A stretch of 64,000 bases of DNA from Paraburkholderia piptadeniae (lineage in GTDB: Bacteria > Pseudomonadota > Gammaproteobacteria > Burkholderiales > Burkholderiaceae): NCBI RefSeq assembly GCF_900007165.1, contig NZ_CYGY02000031.1, positions 41,261-105,260 on the forward strand. The letters are read 5' to 3'. Each line of letters starts with the position of its first letter. The stretch's first letter is position 1. Positions 33,374-43,552 of this stretch are shown one piece after another. Made by a program: the position numbers and the translations under genes. A model generated the notes under the pieces. The model was not told the origin of the DNA. It worked only from the letters and a program-made list of their open reading frames with translations, and ran no database searches.

Positions 33374-33634
33374 TCAGACAGCCGGGACGACGTTGACCAT
33401 GTGCTTCTTGTCGGCGCCCTTCGTCGTGAACTTGACGTGGCCGTCGACCAGTGCGAACAGCGTGTGATCCTTGCCGATGCCGACGTTCTCACCAGCGTGC
33501 ATGCGCGTACCGCGCTGACGCACGATGATGCCGCCAGCCAGGATGGCCTGACCGCCGTAAACCTTCACGCCGAGGCGCTTCGACTCGGAGTCGCGGCCGT
33601 TCCGGGAAGAGCCGCCTGCCTTTTTGTGTGCCAT
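33374..33634 (-). CDS. rpmA: 50S ribosomal protein L27
   Basis: An 86-residue ribosomal protein whose N-terminal tail reaches the peptidyl-transferase centre. The sequence [20 protein letters not shown] is the standard L27 start, with no cleavable Firmicutes-type leader. It follows rplU by 24 bases, and the two share the promoter upstream of rplU. Confidence 0.98.
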   Translation of the reverse strand: MAHKKAGGSSRNGRDSESKRLGVKVYGGQAILAGGIIVRQRGTRMHAGENVGIGKDHTLFALVDGHVKFTTKGADKKHMVNVVPAV

Positions 33635-33658
33635 GTGATTACTCCTTGCCCGATGCGC

Positions 33659-33970
33659 TTACGCGTTGATCGCGTCGATGCGCAGTTCGGTGTAGTTCTG
33701 GCGGTGGCCGCCATGCTTTTGGTAGTGCTTCCGGCGACGCATCTTGAAGATGGTCACTTTGGCGTGACGACCGTGCGACACAACGGTAGCCTTGACGGAA
33801 GCCCCACTGACCAGCGGCGTACCGAACTTAATCGATTCGCCTTCGCCCACTGCGAGAACCTGGTCGAGCGTGATTTCAGCGTCAATGTCTGCCGGTATCT
33901 GTTCTACTTTAAGTTTTTCGCCGACAGCAACCTTATACTGCTTGCCGCCGGTTTTTATGACCGCGTACAT
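33659..33970 (-). CDS. rplU: 50S ribosomal protein L21
   Basis: A 103-residue ribosomal protein that binds 23S rRNA with L20. The start at 33970 ([20 protein letters not shown]) gives the conserved N-terminus; the frame opens 19 codons earlier without family similarity. The C-terminus has the conserved [14 protein letters not shown] segment. A near-consensus promoter lies 57-85 bases upstream. Confidence 0.98.
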   Translation of the reverse strand: MYAVIKTGGKQYKVAVGEKLKVEQIPADIDAEITLDQVLAVGEGESIKFGTPLVSGASVKATVVSHGRHAKVTIFKMRRRKHYQKHGGHRQNYTELRIDAINA

Positions 33971-34026
33971 TGAAAACCTCACTCTGGATTCATTTTTTCC
34001 CGACGCACCACGCGCGGAAACTCTCA

Positions 34027-34055
34027 ATTATACATAGAGTTAGCTGTGCGGTCAA
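34027..34055 (-). promoter_or_regulatory. Near-consensus promoter of rplU-rpmA
   Basis: Minus strand TTGACC (-35, 34050-34055), a 17-base spacer and TATAAT (-10, 34027-34032). Eleven of twelve bases match the sigma-70 consensus, as expected for a ribosomal-protein operon. Confidence 0.9.
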
Positions 34056-34200
34056 AAGCAGTTGACAACGGCCACGCCAGGCCGGCCGACGCGCAACAAA
34101 CGCGACATGCCAATGCCAAAACGGCCACGATTGCAGGGCGTACGGCGCTGAATTACCGCAGTTCGCCTTATAATTCGCGGCACTACCCGAATTCGTCACC

Positions 34201-35193
34201 ATGTCGTCAACCGCCACTCCTACCCCCAACGCAGCCAATCTGCTCGCGCCGATCGTCGAAGACATGCAGCAGGTGAACCGCGTCATCCGGCACCGCCTGG
34301 CGTCCGAGGTGATGCTGATCAACCAGATCTCCGAGTACATCATCAGTGCCGGAGGCAAGCGCCTGCGCCCCGCGCTGCTCCTGCTCGTGGCGCGCGCGCT
34401 CGGTGACAGGACGGGGCATCGACACGAACTGGCGGCCGTCGTCGAGTTCATCCACACGGCAACGCTGCTACACGACGACGTCGTCGACGAATCCGATTTG
34501 CGGCGTGGGCGTCAGACGGCAAATGCGCTGTTCGGCAACGCGGCGAGCGTGCTGGTCGGCGACTTTCTTTACTCGCGCTCGTTCCAGATGATGGTCGGCG
34601 TGGGCAAGATGCGCGTGATGGAGATTCTTTCGGAAGCAACCAACATCATTTCCGAAGGCGAAGTGCTGCAACTCCTGAACATGCATGACGCCGACGTCGA
34701 CGAAGCGCGCTACATGCAGGTGATCCGCTACAAGACGGCCAAGCTGTTCGAAGCGGCCGCCCAGCTGGGCGCGGTGCTGTCGGGCGTGGACGCGACCACG
34801 GAAGCCGCCGCCGCCGAGTTCGGCCGACGCATCGGCACGGCGTTCCAGATCATGGACGACTGGCTCGACTACACGGGCACGCCCGAGTCGATGGGCAAGA
34901 ACGCCGGCGACGATCTGCGCGAAGGCAAGCCGACGCTGCCGCTGATCTATCTGATCGAGCGCGGCACGCCGGCGCAGGCGGCGCTTGCGCGCGAGGCAAT
35001 CGAACAAGGTGGCACAGACCGCTTCGACGAGATTTTCGACGCGATCACGCGCTCGGGCGCGCTCGACCACACGCTCGAATGCGCGAAGCAGGAAGCGCAG
35101 GCGGCCGCAGCAGCAATTTCTTCGTTTCCCAGTTCCATTTACAAGGAAAGCCTGCTAGAATTATGTTCTTACTCGACGACGCGGCAGTCTTGA
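34201..35193 (+). CDS. ispB: Polyprenyl (octaprenyl) diphosphate synthase
   Basis: A 330-residue trans-prenyl transferase that makes the side chain of ubiquinone. The two aspartate-rich motifs are present: LLHDDVVDES (D92, D93, D96) and MDDWLDY (D219, D220, D223). Chain length cannot be read with certainty; octaprenyl is the usual product in this group. It is divergent from rplU, with a TATAAT hexamer at 34169-34174 as likely -10. Confidence 0.94.
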   Translation: MSSTATPTPNAANLLAPIVEDMQQVNRVIRHRLASEVMLINQISEYIISAGGKRLRPALLLLVARALGDRTGHRHELAAVVEFIHTATLLHDDVVDESDLRRGRQTANALFGNAASVLVGDFLYSRSFQMMVGVGKMRVMEILSEATNIISEGEVLQLLNMHDADVDEARYMQVIRYKTAKLFEAAAQLGAVLSGVDATTEAAAAEFGRRIGTAFQIMDDWLDYTGTPESMGKNAGDDLREGKPTLPLIYLIERGTPAQAALAREAIEQGGTDRFDEIFDAITRSGALDHTLECAKQEAQAAAAAISSFPSSIYKESLLELCSYSTTRQS

Positions 35194-35236
35194 ACGAGAC
35201 TGAAGCGCCGAATTAGTCTGAATCGAGTTACCAAAT

Positions 35237-35313
35237 CGGGGTGTAGCTTAGCCTGGTAGAGCGCTACGTTCGGGACGTAGAGGCCGGAGGTTCGAATCCT
35301 CTCACCCCGACCA
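35237..35313 (+). tRNA. tRNA-Pro(CGG)
   Basis: A 77-base tRNA gene with CCA encoded. The acceptor stem is CGGGGTG/CACCCCG, the anticodon arm CTACG-TTCGGGA-CGTAG with anticodon CGG, and the T loop TTCGAAT. It starts 43 bases after ispB and is followed 7 bases later by a strong terminator. No integrase or repeated tRNA end is seen nearby, so it is not an occupied integration site. Confidence 0.97.
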
Positions 35314-35320
35314 GATTTTG

Positions 35321-35349
35321 AAAAAACCGCGCAATGCGCGGTTTTTTTT
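35321..35349 (+). terminator. Terminator after tRNA-Pro
   Basis: CCGCGC (35327-35332) / GCGCGG (35336-35341) with a 3-base loop, flanked by an A-run and followed by a run of eight T. Confidence 0.88.
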
Positions 35350-35470
35350 CGCCCGTCGCTTTGCCGATCACCCGAGTGGACGGCGAGCCAACCTGGCCAT
35401 CCGGCCGATGAGGGCCGTCCGGCCCCTCTGCTATATTCTCCCCATCCCTCCCCTTCCTTATTCACGACGC

Positions 35471-36778
35471 GTGGAACAACTTCCCTTATGGGCGCAAATA
35501 GGCGCCATCGTCCTGCTTCTCATCTGCTCCAGCTTCTTCTCCATTACCGAGACCGCGATGATGGCGATCAATCGTCATCGCCTGAAGCACCTGGCCAGCA
35601 AGGGCGCGCTCGGCGCGAAAACCACGCAAGGCCTGCTCGCGCGCACCGATGAGCTGCTGAGCGCCGTGCTGATCGGCAACAACCTGTTCAACACGATCAT
35701 CCCGGTGCTCACCACGTCGATCGCGTTGCACACGTTCGGCAGCAACAGCGTCGTGCTGTCGGTTGCGACGGGTATCGTCGCGTTTCTCATCATCGTGTTC
35801 GCCGAAATCACGCCGAAGATCGTCGGCGCGACGTTCCCCGAAAGGATCGCGTTGCCGGCCAGCCTGCTGATTGCACCGCTGATGCGCGTGTCCAAGCCGC
35901 TGATCTGGTTCGTCAACCTGTTCGCCAACAGCATCCTGCGCGTGCTGCACATCAATACGAAGAGCGCGCACGAACAGCGGCTGTCGACGGAAGAGCTGCG
36001 CACCATCGTGCTCGAATCAGGCAGCTTCATGCCGACCAAGCACCGCAGCATTCTGCTGAATCTGTTCGACCTCGAAAACATCACCGTCGACGACGTGATG
36101 ATTCCCCGCCGCCGCATCGAGGCGCTCGATTTCGACGCACCATTCGAACAGATCCTGCATCAGCTCGAAACCTGCTATCACAACAAGCTGATCGTCTATC
36201 AGGGTGACTTCGACCGCGTGCTCGGCGTGCTTCATGTACGTAAGACGCTCTCCGCCTTGCACAACCAGGAGCTGGAACGCGACACGCTGCGCGAACTGCT
36301 CGCCGAGCCGTACTTTGTGCCGACGGGCACGCCCGTCTTTCAGCAGCTCCAGTATTTCCAGGAAAGCCGCCATCGGATTGCGCTCGTCGTCGACGAATAC
36401 GGCGAGCTGCAGGGACTCGTGACACCCGAGGACATCATCGAGGAACTGATCGGCGAATTCACGACGTCGGTGCCGCGCAGCGCGAGTTCGCGCGGCGGCT
36501 GGAACGAAGACGGCGAGTGCATCGTCGCGGGCAGCATGCCCCTGCGCGAACTGAACCGCTGGCTGCAATTGCGTCTGCCGACGGATGGCCCAAAGACGCT
36601 CAACGGACTGATCCTGGAAATTCTCGAGGAGATTCCGGAAGGCGACGTCTGCGTAAAGATTGGCGACATCAAACTCGAAGTGATGCGCAGCGACGACCAG
36701 GCGATCAGAACAGTCAAGATCTTTCGCCCCGGTCCCCCGCCGGGTTCCAAGATCAAGCGGCTCGTGAGTCGCGGATAA
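35471..36778 (+). CDS. CorC/CNNM-type membrane protein with CBS pair
   Basis: A 435-residue inner-membrane protein with an N-terminal DUF21/CNNM transmembrane domain (about 1-190; starts MEQLPLWAQIGAIVLLLICS), two CBS domains (about 205-335) and a C-terminal CorC_HlyC domain. The family includes magnesium/cobalt efflux proteins; older annotations call it haemolysin-like. The GTG at 35471 gives the membrane-helix start; an in-frame ATG at 35408 would add a Pro-rich extension, and neither has a strong ribosome site. Confidence 0.85.
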   Translation: MEQLPLWAQIGAIVLLLICSSFFSITETAMMAINRHRLKHLASKGALGAKTTQGLLARTDELLSAVLIGNNLFNTIIPVLTTSIALHTFGSNSVVLSVATGIVAFLIIVFAEITPKIVGATFPERIALPASLLIAPLMRVSKPLIWFVNLFANSILRVLHINTKSAHEQRLSTEELRTIVLESGSFMPTKHRSILLNLFDLENITVDDVMIPRRRIEALDFDAPFEQILHQLETCYHNKLIVYQGDFDRVLGVLHVRKTLSALHNQELERDTLRELLAEPYFVPTGTPVFQQLQYFQESRHRIALVVDEYGELQGLVTPEDIIEELIGEFTTSVPRSASSRGGWNEDGECIVAGSMPLRELNRWLQLRLPTDGPKTLNGLILEILEEIPEGDVCVKIGDIKLEVMRSDDQAIRTVKIFRPGPPPGSKIKRLVSRG

Positions 36779-36870
36779 CGCACCTGGCCATTCGGCCGAA
36801 TAGCGGCCAGGCGCACGATCTCCGAAGATGAAGCCGTCATGTTCTACAGGCGGCCCCCAGCCGGTTTTCG

Positions 36871-38118
36871 ATGCGCACTTCTTCCCATCCGGCCTCACCT
36901 CCGCTCAAGGTGGCCACGAGCCGGCAGCCACCGGCTACGGCCGATGCGGACAGCCCGCCAGCTGTCCGCCTGCTCGCCGATACGCTCCTCGAAGCCGCGC
37001 GCCTCAACGCATCCGATCTGCATATCGAACCGATGGAGCACGGCTGGCGGATGCGTCTGCGCGTCGACGGCGTGCTGCACGAGATCGCCCGCCCGCCGGC
37101 GCATCTGCGCGACGCGTTCATCACGCGCGTGAAAGTGCTCGCTCGCATGGATATCGCCGAGCGGCGCGTGCCGCAAGACGGCCGCTTGCGGCTGCCCGTC
37201 GCCGCGGGCCGGGTCGAGGACTATCGCGTCAATTCGCTGCCCACGCTGTTCGGCGAAAAGCTCGTGCTGCGCCGGCTCGACGCGCTGCCAGCCGATCTGT
37301 CGCTCGACTCGCTTGGCCTTGCGCCCGCTCAGCGCGATATCGTCGACCGCTCGATCCGCGCGCCGCACGGGCTCGTACTCGTCACGGGACCGACGGGCAG
37401 CGGCAAGACGATGTCGCTGTACTGCTTCCTGCAACTGTTGAATGCCGAGTCCCGCAATCTCTGCTCGGTCGAAGATCCGGCGGAAATCCAGCTTGCGGGC
37501 ATCAATCAGGTCAGCGTTCGCGAGAAGGCAGGCCTCACGTTCGCCATCGCGTTGCGTGCTTTTCTGCGCCAGGACCCGGACGTGATCATGGTCGGCGAAA
37601 TCCGCGACGAAGAGACAGCCGATGTGGCCGTCAAGGCGGCGCAAACGGGCCACCTGGTCTTGTCGACGCTGCATACGAACGATGCGCCCGCCGCCATCGC
37701 GCGCCTGATCGACATTGGCGTCGAGCCATACAATCTCGCGGCCGCGCTGCGTCTCGTGACCGCGCAGCGGCTCGTGCGGCGCCTGTGCGTCGCGTGCAAG
37801 CAGCCGTCGATGGAAACGCCCGCGTCGTTGCGCGCAGCCGGCGTGCCCGACGCTGACACCACGCGGTGGCATCCCTACGTTCCACGAGGATGCGAAGCCT
37901 GCCACGGCATCGGCTTTCGCGGACGCGTCGGCATTCATCAGGTGATGCCCGTTTCGGACGCGATGCGTGAACTGATCGTCGCGCGCGCCGGCACGCACGA
38001 GATCGCTCGACAGGCGCACGCGGAACACGTCCAGACGCTGCGCGAAGCGGCATTGGCTCGCGCATTCGACGGCACGACGAGTCTCGCCGAAGCGCTGAGC
38101 GCAACGGAGGTCGCATGA
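36871..38118 (+). CDS. GspE/PilB-family assembly ATPase (short form)
   Basis: A 415-residue hexameric ATPase that powers pilus or pseudopilus assembly. Walker A is GPTGSGKT (173-180), followed by the Asp box GEIRDEE, the His box TGHLVLSTLHTND, and a four-cysteine zinc site formed by CVAC and CEAC. The N-terminal MshEN/T2SSE_N domain of full-length PilB is missing, so it is about 150 residues shorter than PilB. It overlaps the next gene by 4 bases. Whether it serves type IV pili or type II secretion cannot be settled from this locus. Confidence 0.88.
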   Translation: MRTSSHPASPPLKVATSRQPPATADADSPPAVRLLADTLLEAARLNASDLHIEPMEHGWRMRLRVDGVLHEIARPPAHLRDAFITRVKVLARMDIAERRVPQDGRLRLPVAAGRVEDYRVNSLPTLFGEKLVLRRLDALPADLSLDSLGLAPAQRDIVDRSIRAPHGLVLVTGPTGSGKTMSLYCFLQLLNAESRNLCSVEDPAEIQLAGINQVSVREKAGLTFAIALRAFLRQDPDVIMVGEIRDEETADVAVKAAQTGHLVLSTLHTNDAPAAIARLIDIGVEPYNLAAALRLVTAQRLVRRLCVACKQPSMETPASLRAAGVPDADTTRWHPYVPRGCEACHGIGFRGRVGIHQVMPVSDAMRELIVARAGTHEIARQAHAEHVQTLREAALARAFDGTTSLAEALSATEVA

Positions 38119-39335
38119 CGGCCACGACAGTCCAGGACCAGCGCTTCGCATGGCGCGCGCTCGACGCGCAGGGCGTGCGCCGGCGCGGGACAGTCATCGC
38201 GCCCGACCTTGCGACGGCGCGCGCGATGCTGAAGCAGAACGCGCTCTATGGCGTCGAATGGAGCCTGCGCGGCGCAGCGCCGCAGCCCAACGCGCGCGCC
38301 GCCGAAGTCACGCTGTTCACGCGCCAGCTGTCGAGCCTGCTGCGTGCCGGTCTGCCGCTCGCGTCGTCGCTCGAACTGCTGGCGAATGCATCAAAAGACA
38401 GCGAACGGGCCAAAGGCATGCGGCGTATCGTGAATGCGCTCACCCGCGATATCACGGCAGGACTCGGGTTCTCTGCGGCACTCGCCCGTCATCCGGTGCA
38501 GTTCGGCGCGCTGTATCGTCAGTTGGTCGAAGTAGGCGAAGCGTCGGGCGCCCTGCCCGCCGTGCTCGCGCGGCTCGCCGACGACCGCGAGCGCGCCGCC
38601 GCGCAGCGTGCCAAAGTGCGCGCCGCACTCACCTATCCCGTCGCGATCCTGCTGCTTGCAATCGCGATTACGGCTGCGCTGCTGGTGTGGGTCGTTCCGA
38701 CGTTCAAGCAGATCTTCGACGGGTTTGGCGCGAAGCTGCCCGCGCCGACGCAACTGGTGCTCGCAATGTCGGCGGCGGCTGGCCGCTGGAGCGTGCCGCT
38801 CGCGTCGACCGTATGCGTGCTCGCGCTCGCCATGCGCCACCTGCTGAGCCGCTCGGAGGCGGCCCGGCTGCAGTTCTCCCGCGCGATCCTGCGTTTGCCC
38901 ATCGCCGGCTCGCTGCTCGCGACGCTCTGTGCCGCGCGCTGGAGTCGTGCGCTCGGCACGCTGCTGTCGGCCGGGACGCCCCTCGCCGACGCATTCGATT
39001 CGCTCACGCATGCGACGGGCAACGCCTGGTTCGATCGCGCGACCATCGCGATCTCGGCGCAGCTTCGACGCGGTGTGCGGCTTGCGCCTGCAATGCGTGA
39101 AGCGCAATGCTTTCCCGAAGACATCGTGCAACCCGTCGCCATCGCGGAAGAATCGGGCACGCTCGACACGATGCTGCTCGACGTCGCGTCGCTGAGCGAT
39201 CGACAGGTCGACGAAAAAATCGCTAGCCTCGCGAGCCTATGCGAACCACTTGTGATCGTCGTGTTGGGCGGGCTCGTCGGCGGCCTCGTGATCGCGATGT
39301 ATCTTCCCATCATCCAACTTGGCAACGTGGTGTAG
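38115..39335 (+). CDS. GspF/PilC-family inner-membrane assembly protein
   Basis: A 406-residue protein with two T2SSF domains (about 75-195 and 275-400) and three membrane helices, the first around VAILLLAIAITAALLVWVVP and the last near the C-terminus (LVIVVLGGLVGGLVIAMYLP). It is the membrane platform on which the E-type ATPase acts. The start codon overlaps the ATPase stop by 4 bases, so expression is coupled. No secretin or pilin genes follow. Confidence 0.9.
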   Translation: MTATTVQDQRFAWRALDAQGVRRRGTVIAPDLATARAMLKQNALYGVEWSLRGAAPQPNARAAEVTLFTRQLSSLLRAGLPLASSLELLANASKDSERAKGMRRIVNALTRDITAGLGFSAALARHPVQFGALYRQLVEVGEASGALPAVLARLADDRERAAAQRAKVRAALTYPVAILLLAIAITAALLVWVVPTFKQIFDGFGAKLPAPTQLVLAMSAAAGRWSVPLASTVCVLALAMRHLLSRSEAARLQFSRAILRLPIAGSLLATLCAARWSRALGTLLSAGTPLADAFDSLTHATGNAWFDRATIAISAQLRRGVRLAPAMREAQCFPEDIVQPVAIAEESGTLDTMLLDVASLSDRQVDEKIASLASLCEPLVIVVLGGLVGGLVIAMYLPIIQLGNVV

Positions 39336-39366
39336 TAGCATCGCAGCCGAATCCATCCAATCGACC

Positions 39367-40296
39367 ATGCCGACCACGTCCACGCCCGTGTCAGATCTAT
39401 CCTTCAGCGGCCCGCTCGCCCGTTTCGCGGACAGCCTCGGCGTGGCCTTCGACGCGCTACCCGCTCTCGCCCAGATCGCGTTCGTCATCGTGTTCGGCCT
39501 GGTGATCGGCAGTTTCCTGAACGTCGTCGTGCATCGCTTGCCGATCATGCTCGAACGCGCGTGGCGAGCCGAAGTGAGTGAAGCGACGGGCCACTCGTTC
39601 GACGACGACGGCCTGCCCGCACGCTATAACCTCTGGCTGCCGCGCAGTGCCTGTCCTCATTGTGGCCACGTGCTGCGCGCGTGGGAGAACATTCCTGTCG
39701 TCAGCTATCTGATGCTGCGCGGCCGTTGCTCGCAATGCAAAAGCCGCGTGAGTTTTCGCTATCCGCTGCTCGAACTGTCGAGCGCGGCGCTGGCGCTCGG
39801 CGCGTTCGTCTCATTTGGCCCGACGGGCACGGCGCTCGCGGCATACGGACTTTGCGCCGCACTGCTCGCGATGAGCGCGATCGACATCGACACGCATCTG
39901 CTGCCTGACTCGATGACCTTGCCGTTGCTGTGGGCGGGCTTCATCGTCAACTTCAATTCGGTGTTCGCGAGCCTGCACGACGCCGTGATCGGCGCAATCG
40001 CCGGCTACCTGGTGCTGTGGTGCGTGCACTGGGTGTTCAGGCTCGTGCGCGGCATCGAAGGCATGGGTTATGGCGATTTCAAACTGCTCGCCGCGCTCGG
40101 CGCCTGGCTTGGATGGGCTGCGCTGCCGCAGATCATTCTGATCGCGGCCGTGACGGGCGCCGTCGTCGGACTGATCGCGACATGGATTGGCCGCATGCGC
40201 TTCGAGGAGCCGCTGCCGTTCGGCCCGTTTCTCGCGGCAGCCGGCGCCATTACGCTCTTTCTCGGCACGCCGCTTTATATGGCTTTCGGAGGCTGA
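39367..40296 (+). CDS. pilD: Prepilin peptidase / N-methyltransferase
   Basis: A 309-residue polytopic aspartic protease that cleaves and N-methylates type IV prepilins. The N-terminal cytoplasmic loop has two CxxC pairs (ACPHCGH and RCSQCKS), typical of the bifunctional form. The catalytic aspartates are in AIDIDTHLLPD and GMGYGDFK. I start at 39367 (MPTTSTPVSDLSF); an upstream in-frame start overlaps the previous gene and is less likely. Linkage to coaE is common in proteobacteria. Confidence 0.93.
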   Translation: MPTTSTPVSDLSFSGPLARFADSLGVAFDALPALAQIAFVIVFGLVIGSFLNVVVHRLPIMLERAWRAEVSEATGHSFDDDGLPARYNLWLPRSACPHCGHVLRAWENIPVVSYLMLRGRCSQCKSRVSFRYPLLELSSAALALGAFVSFGPTGTALAAYGLCAALLAMSAIDIDTHLLPDSMTLPLLWAGFIVNFNSVFASLHDAVIGAIAGYLVLWCVHWVFRLVRGIEGMGYGDFKLLAALGAWLGWAALPQIILIAAVTGAVVGLIATWIGRMRFEEPLPFGPFLAAAGAITLFLGTPLYMAFGG

Positions 40297-40299
40297 CGC

Positions 40300-40902
40300 A
40301 TGTTTGCTGTTGGATTGACGGGCGGCATCGGCAGCGGCAAGTCCACTGTCGCCGATCTGTTTGCGAAGCGCGGCGTGACGCTCGTCGATACCGACGTGAT
40401 CGCGCATCGCGTCACCGCGCCCGGTGGGCCAGCGATGCCCGCCATTGCCGCCGAGTTCGGCGCATCGTTCGTCGCGTCCGATGGCTCGCTCGATCGCGCC
40501 CGCATGCGCGCGCTCGTCTTTAGCGACGAGAATGCGCGCAAACGGCTCGAAGCCATCACGCATCCGTTGATTCGGGTCGAGACGGAACGCGCGCGTCAAC
40601 AGGCGCAAGGTCCTTACGTGATCATGGTCGTGCCGCTGCTCGTCGAATCAGGCAATTGGAAGACCCGTGTGGACCGCGTGCTGACCGTCGATTGCAGCGT
40701 CGAGACGCAGATCGCTCGCGTCATGCGCCGCAATGCGTTCACGCGCGAACAGGTGCTGGCGATCATCGCGCGCCAGGCCACGCGCGAAGCACGCCTCGCC
40801 GCAGCCGACGACGTGATCGTCAATGACGGGGCATCGCTCGAAGCACTCGACCTTGATGTCGATCGCCTTCATCGCACGTATCTTTCACTCGCGGCCGCAT
40901 GA
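40300..40902 (+). CDS. coaE: Dephospho-CoA kinase
   Basis: A 200-residue P-loop kinase for the last step of coenzyme A synthesis. The ATP loop GGIGSGKST covers residues 8-16, followed by the substrate region DTDVIAHRV and the lid helix [12 protein letters not shown]. It starts 3 bases after pilD, so the two are co-transcribed. Confidence 0.95.
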   Translation: MFAVGLTGGIGSGKSTVADLFAKRGVTLVDTDVIAHRVTAPGGPAMPAIAAEFGASFVASDGSLDRARMRALVFSDENARKRLEAITHPLIRVETERARQQAQGPYVIMVVPLLVESGNWKTRVDRVLTVDCSVETQIARVMRRNAFTREQVLAIIARQATREARLAAADDVIVNDGASLEALDLDVDRLHRTYLSLAAA

Positions 40903-41052
40903 GCCGTAAGCGATTCTGTTCACCGTCTGTAAAGCGGGCGCATGTTGCCCGGATCGGCGCGAGCACGCAACGAATGCGTTCGATACAGCGCAAAAATTGA
41001 CAGAAGCTCGCGGAAATAGTGTGTGATTGCGAGGGTAGTCTCACGGCATTAG

Positions 41053-41853
<801 letters not shown>

Positions 41854-41912
41854 TCTGAGGCAAAGCGCCTCATTTATGAAGCTCCACCGTTTGCGATTGA
41901 CCGTCTGACCGA

Positions 41913-42107
41913 ATGACCACCGTAGTCAAATGCCCGACCTGCGGAAAGGATGTCCGCTGGACTCCTGAGAACCGCTTCCGCCCGTTCTGTTCCGAGCGCT
42001 GCAAGCAGATCGATCTCGGCGCGTGGGCTGCCGAAAAGTTCAAGATCGGCGGCACCGACGACGAACCGACGACCGACGACACGTCCGGCGAAAATCGCTC
42101 GCATTGA
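41913..42107 (+). CDS. yacG: DNA gyrase inhibitor YacG (zinc protein)
   Basis: A 64-residue zinc-finger protein. The four cysteines are C7 and C10 (KCPTCG) and C26 and C30 ([15 protein letters not shown]). In E. coli YacG binds GyrB and inhibits gyrase. It follows zapD by 59 bases and converges with mutT. Confidence 0.95.
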   Translation: MTTVVKCPTCGKDVRWTPENRFRPFCSERCKQIDLGAWAAEKFKIGGTDDEPTTDDTSGENRSH

Positions 42108-42171
42108 AGCGCAACGAGCGCAGCCCGTCACCATCGAGGCACACGCCGCGTGCTGCGGCTGCGCTCTTCCC

Positions 42172-42627
42172 TCACTCCGCGGCCAGCCATTCCAGCACGG
42201 GAATTGTCGCGGGCAATAGCGGCGACACCTGGGCCGGCAACGTCTGCCACGCGAACGCCTGGCCTTCGCGCCCATGCGGCTCGCCGTGCCACGCCGTCAC
42301 CTTGCAGAAATAGAGACGCACGTAGGCGTGCGGATAGTCGTGTTCGAGGACGTGCCAGCGGTGGCTCGCCTGCACGTCGATGCCGAGTTCTTCGTGCAGC
42401 TCGCGCGCAAGCGCGGCTTCGACCGACTCGCCCCGCTCCAGCTTGCCGCCGGGAAATTCCCAGTAGCCCTCGTAGGGCTTGCCGGCTGGCCGTTGCGCGA
42501 GCAGATACCGGCCATCGGGCTGAACGAGCACGCCGACGGCCACTTCCGTGACCGGCCGACCGGCAGCGTTCAGTTCGCTCGCGTTCTGCACGCCGTTTTG
42601 CACGCCGTTTTGCACCGGGCCGCTCAT
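42172..42627 (-). CDS. mutT: MutT-type Nudix hydrolase (8-oxo-dGTP diphosphatase)
   Basis: A 151-residue Nudix enzyme that cleans oxidised dGTP from the nucleotide pool. The Nudix box begins GGKLERGESVEAALARELHE and continues ELGI. The start at 42627 overlaps the upstream ATPase gene by 4 bases. Residues 6-14 (QNGVQNGVQ) come from a 12-base tandem repeat just after the start, outside the conserved fold. The very long open frame continuing upstream is an artefact of that overlap and GC bias. Confidence 0.9.
   Translation of the reverse strand: MSGPVQNGVQNGVQNASELNAAGRPVTEVAVGVLVQPDGRYLLAQRPAGKPYEGYWEFPGGKLERGESVEAALARELHEELGIDVQASHRWHVLEHDYPHAYVRLYFCKVTAWHGEPHGREGQAFAWQTLPAQVSPLLPATIPVLEWLAAE
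42587..42615 (-). repeat. 12-bp tandem repeat near the mutT start
   Basis: TGCACGCCGTTT occurs at 42587-42598 and 42599-42610, with a partial third unit (TGCAC) following. It encodes the QNGV repeats at the N-terminus of MutT and is in frame. Confidence 0.85.
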
Positions 42628-43493
42628 GCTTGCGCCCGCCGGCCCGACCAGTCGCGCGCGAACTGCCACGCGACGCGCCCCGAACGCGAGCCGCGTTCCA
42701 GCGCCCAGATCAACGCGTCGCCGCGCGCCGCTTCGACATCGGCATCGTTGCAGCCGAAGTGATGCAACCAGTGCGCGACGATCGACAGATAGTCGTCCTG
42801 CTTGAACGGATAGAAGCTGACCCACAGGCCGAAACGCTCCGACAGCGAGATCTTTTCTTCGACCACTTCGCCCGGATGGATCTCGCCGTCGGGCATGTGC
42901 TTGTACGTCTCGTTGTCGCTCATGTACTCGGGCAGCAGATGGCGGCGGTTGGACGTCGCGTAGATCAGCACGTTGTCCGACTGCGCAGCCACCGATCCAT
43001 CGAGCGCCACCTTCAGCGCCTTGTAGCCCGACTCGCCTTCCTCGAACGACAGGTCGTCGCAGAACACAATGAACCGCTCGGGACGCGTCGAAATCAGATC
43101 GACGATATCGCCCAGGTCGTGCAGATCGTCCTTGTCGACTTCGATCAGACGCAGACCTTCCTTCGAGTGCGCATTCAGACACGCCTTGATCAGCGACGAC
43201 TTACCCGTGCCGCGCGCGCCCGTGAGCAACACGTTGTTCGCGGGCTGCCGGCTCACGAACTGTTTCGTGTTCTGCTCGATCAGCTTCTTTTGACGATCGA
43301 TGTTCTGAAGATCGTCCAGCGAAATCGACGAAATAGCAGGTACCGGCTGCAAATAGCCGCGCCCGTGGCGCTTGCGCCAGCGGAACGCGACGGCCGCGGA
43401 CCAGTCGACATCGGGCGCGGCAGGCGGAAGCATCGCTTCGAGCCGCACCAGCACGGCTTCGGCGCGGGTCAGGAATTGTTCGAGTTTATCCAT
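42624..43493 (-). CDS. DUF815-family AAA-type ATPase
   Basis: A 289-residue ATP-binding protein. The Walker A motif TGARGTGKSS lies at 91-100, Walker B is RFIVFCDDLSFEEGE, and RRHLLPEYM and EKISLSERFGLWVSFYPF are conserved DUF815 segments. Its role is unproved; members are widespread. I start at 43493 (MDKLEQFLTRAEAVLVRLEA). The 4-base overlap with mutT and the argJ gene 60 bases upstream suggest one transcript. Confidence 0.86.
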   Translation of the reverse strand: MDKLEQFLTRAEAVLVRLEAMLPPAAPDVDWSAAVAFRWRKRHGRGYLQPVPAISSISLDDLQNIDRQKKLIEQNTKQFVSRQPANNVLLTGARGTGKSSLIKACLNAHSKEGLRLIEVDKDDLHDLGDIVDLISTRPERFIVFCDDLSFEEGESGYKALKVALDGSVAAQSDNVLIYATSNRRHLLPEYMSDNETYKHMPDGEIHPGEVVEEKISLSERFGLWVSFYPFKQDDYLSIVAHWLHHFGCNDADVEAARGDALIWALERGSRSGRVAWQFARDWSGRRAQA

Positions 43494-43552
43494 GTGGTGA
43501 GATCGGAACGAATCTGGAATCAGGAGCCAATCACGCGCATATCGCGCGCAAA

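Noticed and set aside
35237-35313. tRNA-Pro as an integration site for a mobile element
   Set aside because: Core genes lie directly on both sides, with no integrase and no duplicated tRNA 3' end.
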